The position numbers and the translations under genes are program-made. A model generated the notes under the pieces. It did not search any database, had not been told where the DNA came from, and saw only the letters and a program-made list of their open reading frames with translations. A stretch of DNA of 14,443 nucleotides from Bacteroidales bacterium (lineage in GTDB: Bacteria > Bacteroidota > Bacteroidia > Bacteroidales > JAADJA01), in the NCBI GenBank assembly GCA_030635465.1, contig DAOVYU010000002.1:1-14443 (forward strand). Direction: 5' to 3'. Shown here one piece after another: positions 14,406 through 14,443 of the stretch. Every line of letters begins with the position of its first letter. Position 1 is the stretch's first letter.

Positions 14406-14443
14406 TATCCTGACGGAATTTATTTGTTGATTCGCCCTAAAGG

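Noticed and set aside
1..14443. CRISPR arrays, tRNA or rRNA genes, insertion sequences with transposase, or an integrase.
   Set aside because: No regularly spaced repeats, cloverleaf-like segments, rRNA-like stretches or transposase/integrase motifs were seen on either strand by eye.

Overview
The window looks like Bacteroidota (Bacteroidetes), most likely an anaerobic or micro-oxic member of the Bacteroidales/Marinilabiliales type. The signs are low GC, two proteins with C-terminal type IX secretion (T9SS) sorting domains, DUF4296 and OmpH-like genes, a Bacteroidota-style glutamine synthetase ending in FHCG, and repeated TAnnTTTG -7 promoter boxes at 5' ends. A tungsten-type aldehyde:ferredoxin oxidoreductase suggests ferredoxin-based anaerobic metabolism.

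Layout, left to right. 1-396 (-) is the N-terminal part of a secreted M48 metallopeptidase. 573-905 (+) is a small secreted protein of unknown function with its own promoter, a strong Shine-Dalgarno and a hairpin terminator. 1020-2117 (+) is the GTPase MeaB, convergent with a TerC-family membrane protein (2125-3186, -). glnA (3347-4843, +) follows, then an ORF6N-domain gene (4910-5449, +), and then a second diverged copy of the last 50 bp of glnA (5465-5514). 5539-8337 (-) is a two-gene operon in which a DeoC-like aldolase with an extra C-terminal CxxC/CxxC module precedes an aldehyde:ferredoxin oxidoreductase. 8554-10174 (+) holds two tandem thioredoxin-fold proteins, each with a signal peptide and a T9SS sorting domain. 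10180-12408 (-) is a large TPR protein. 12409-12838 has no intact gene but contains a decayed reading frame and promoters. 12842-13252 (+) is a small lipoprotein, convergent with a DUF4296 lipoprotein and an OmpH-like protein (13253-14250, -). The right edge carries a GC-rich hairpin.

The strongest unusual signal is at 8731. The first of the two tandem thioredoxin-like genes is interrupted by an in-frame TGA exactly where its neighbour has the first Cys of the CxxC redox motif (UGTC against CGPC). The frame continues for 207 more codons to a full-length paralogue, and a SECIS-like hairpin (8747-8776) lies just downstream in a locally GC-rich patch. I read this as a selenocysteine-containing, T9SS-exported thioredoxin-like protein next to its Cys-containing twin. 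I know of no described family of this kind.

The second is at glnA. The ORF6N gene is bracketed by two 50-bp copies of the glnA 3' end that differ only by synonymous changes over the shared residues. This suggests a gene cassette acquired by recombination at the glnA 3' end. The third is the pairing of a DeoC-like aldolase carrying a metal-knuckle tail with an aldehyde:ferredoxin oxidoreductase, which could couple deoxyribose-phosphate cleavage (acetaldehyde) to ferredoxin reduction.
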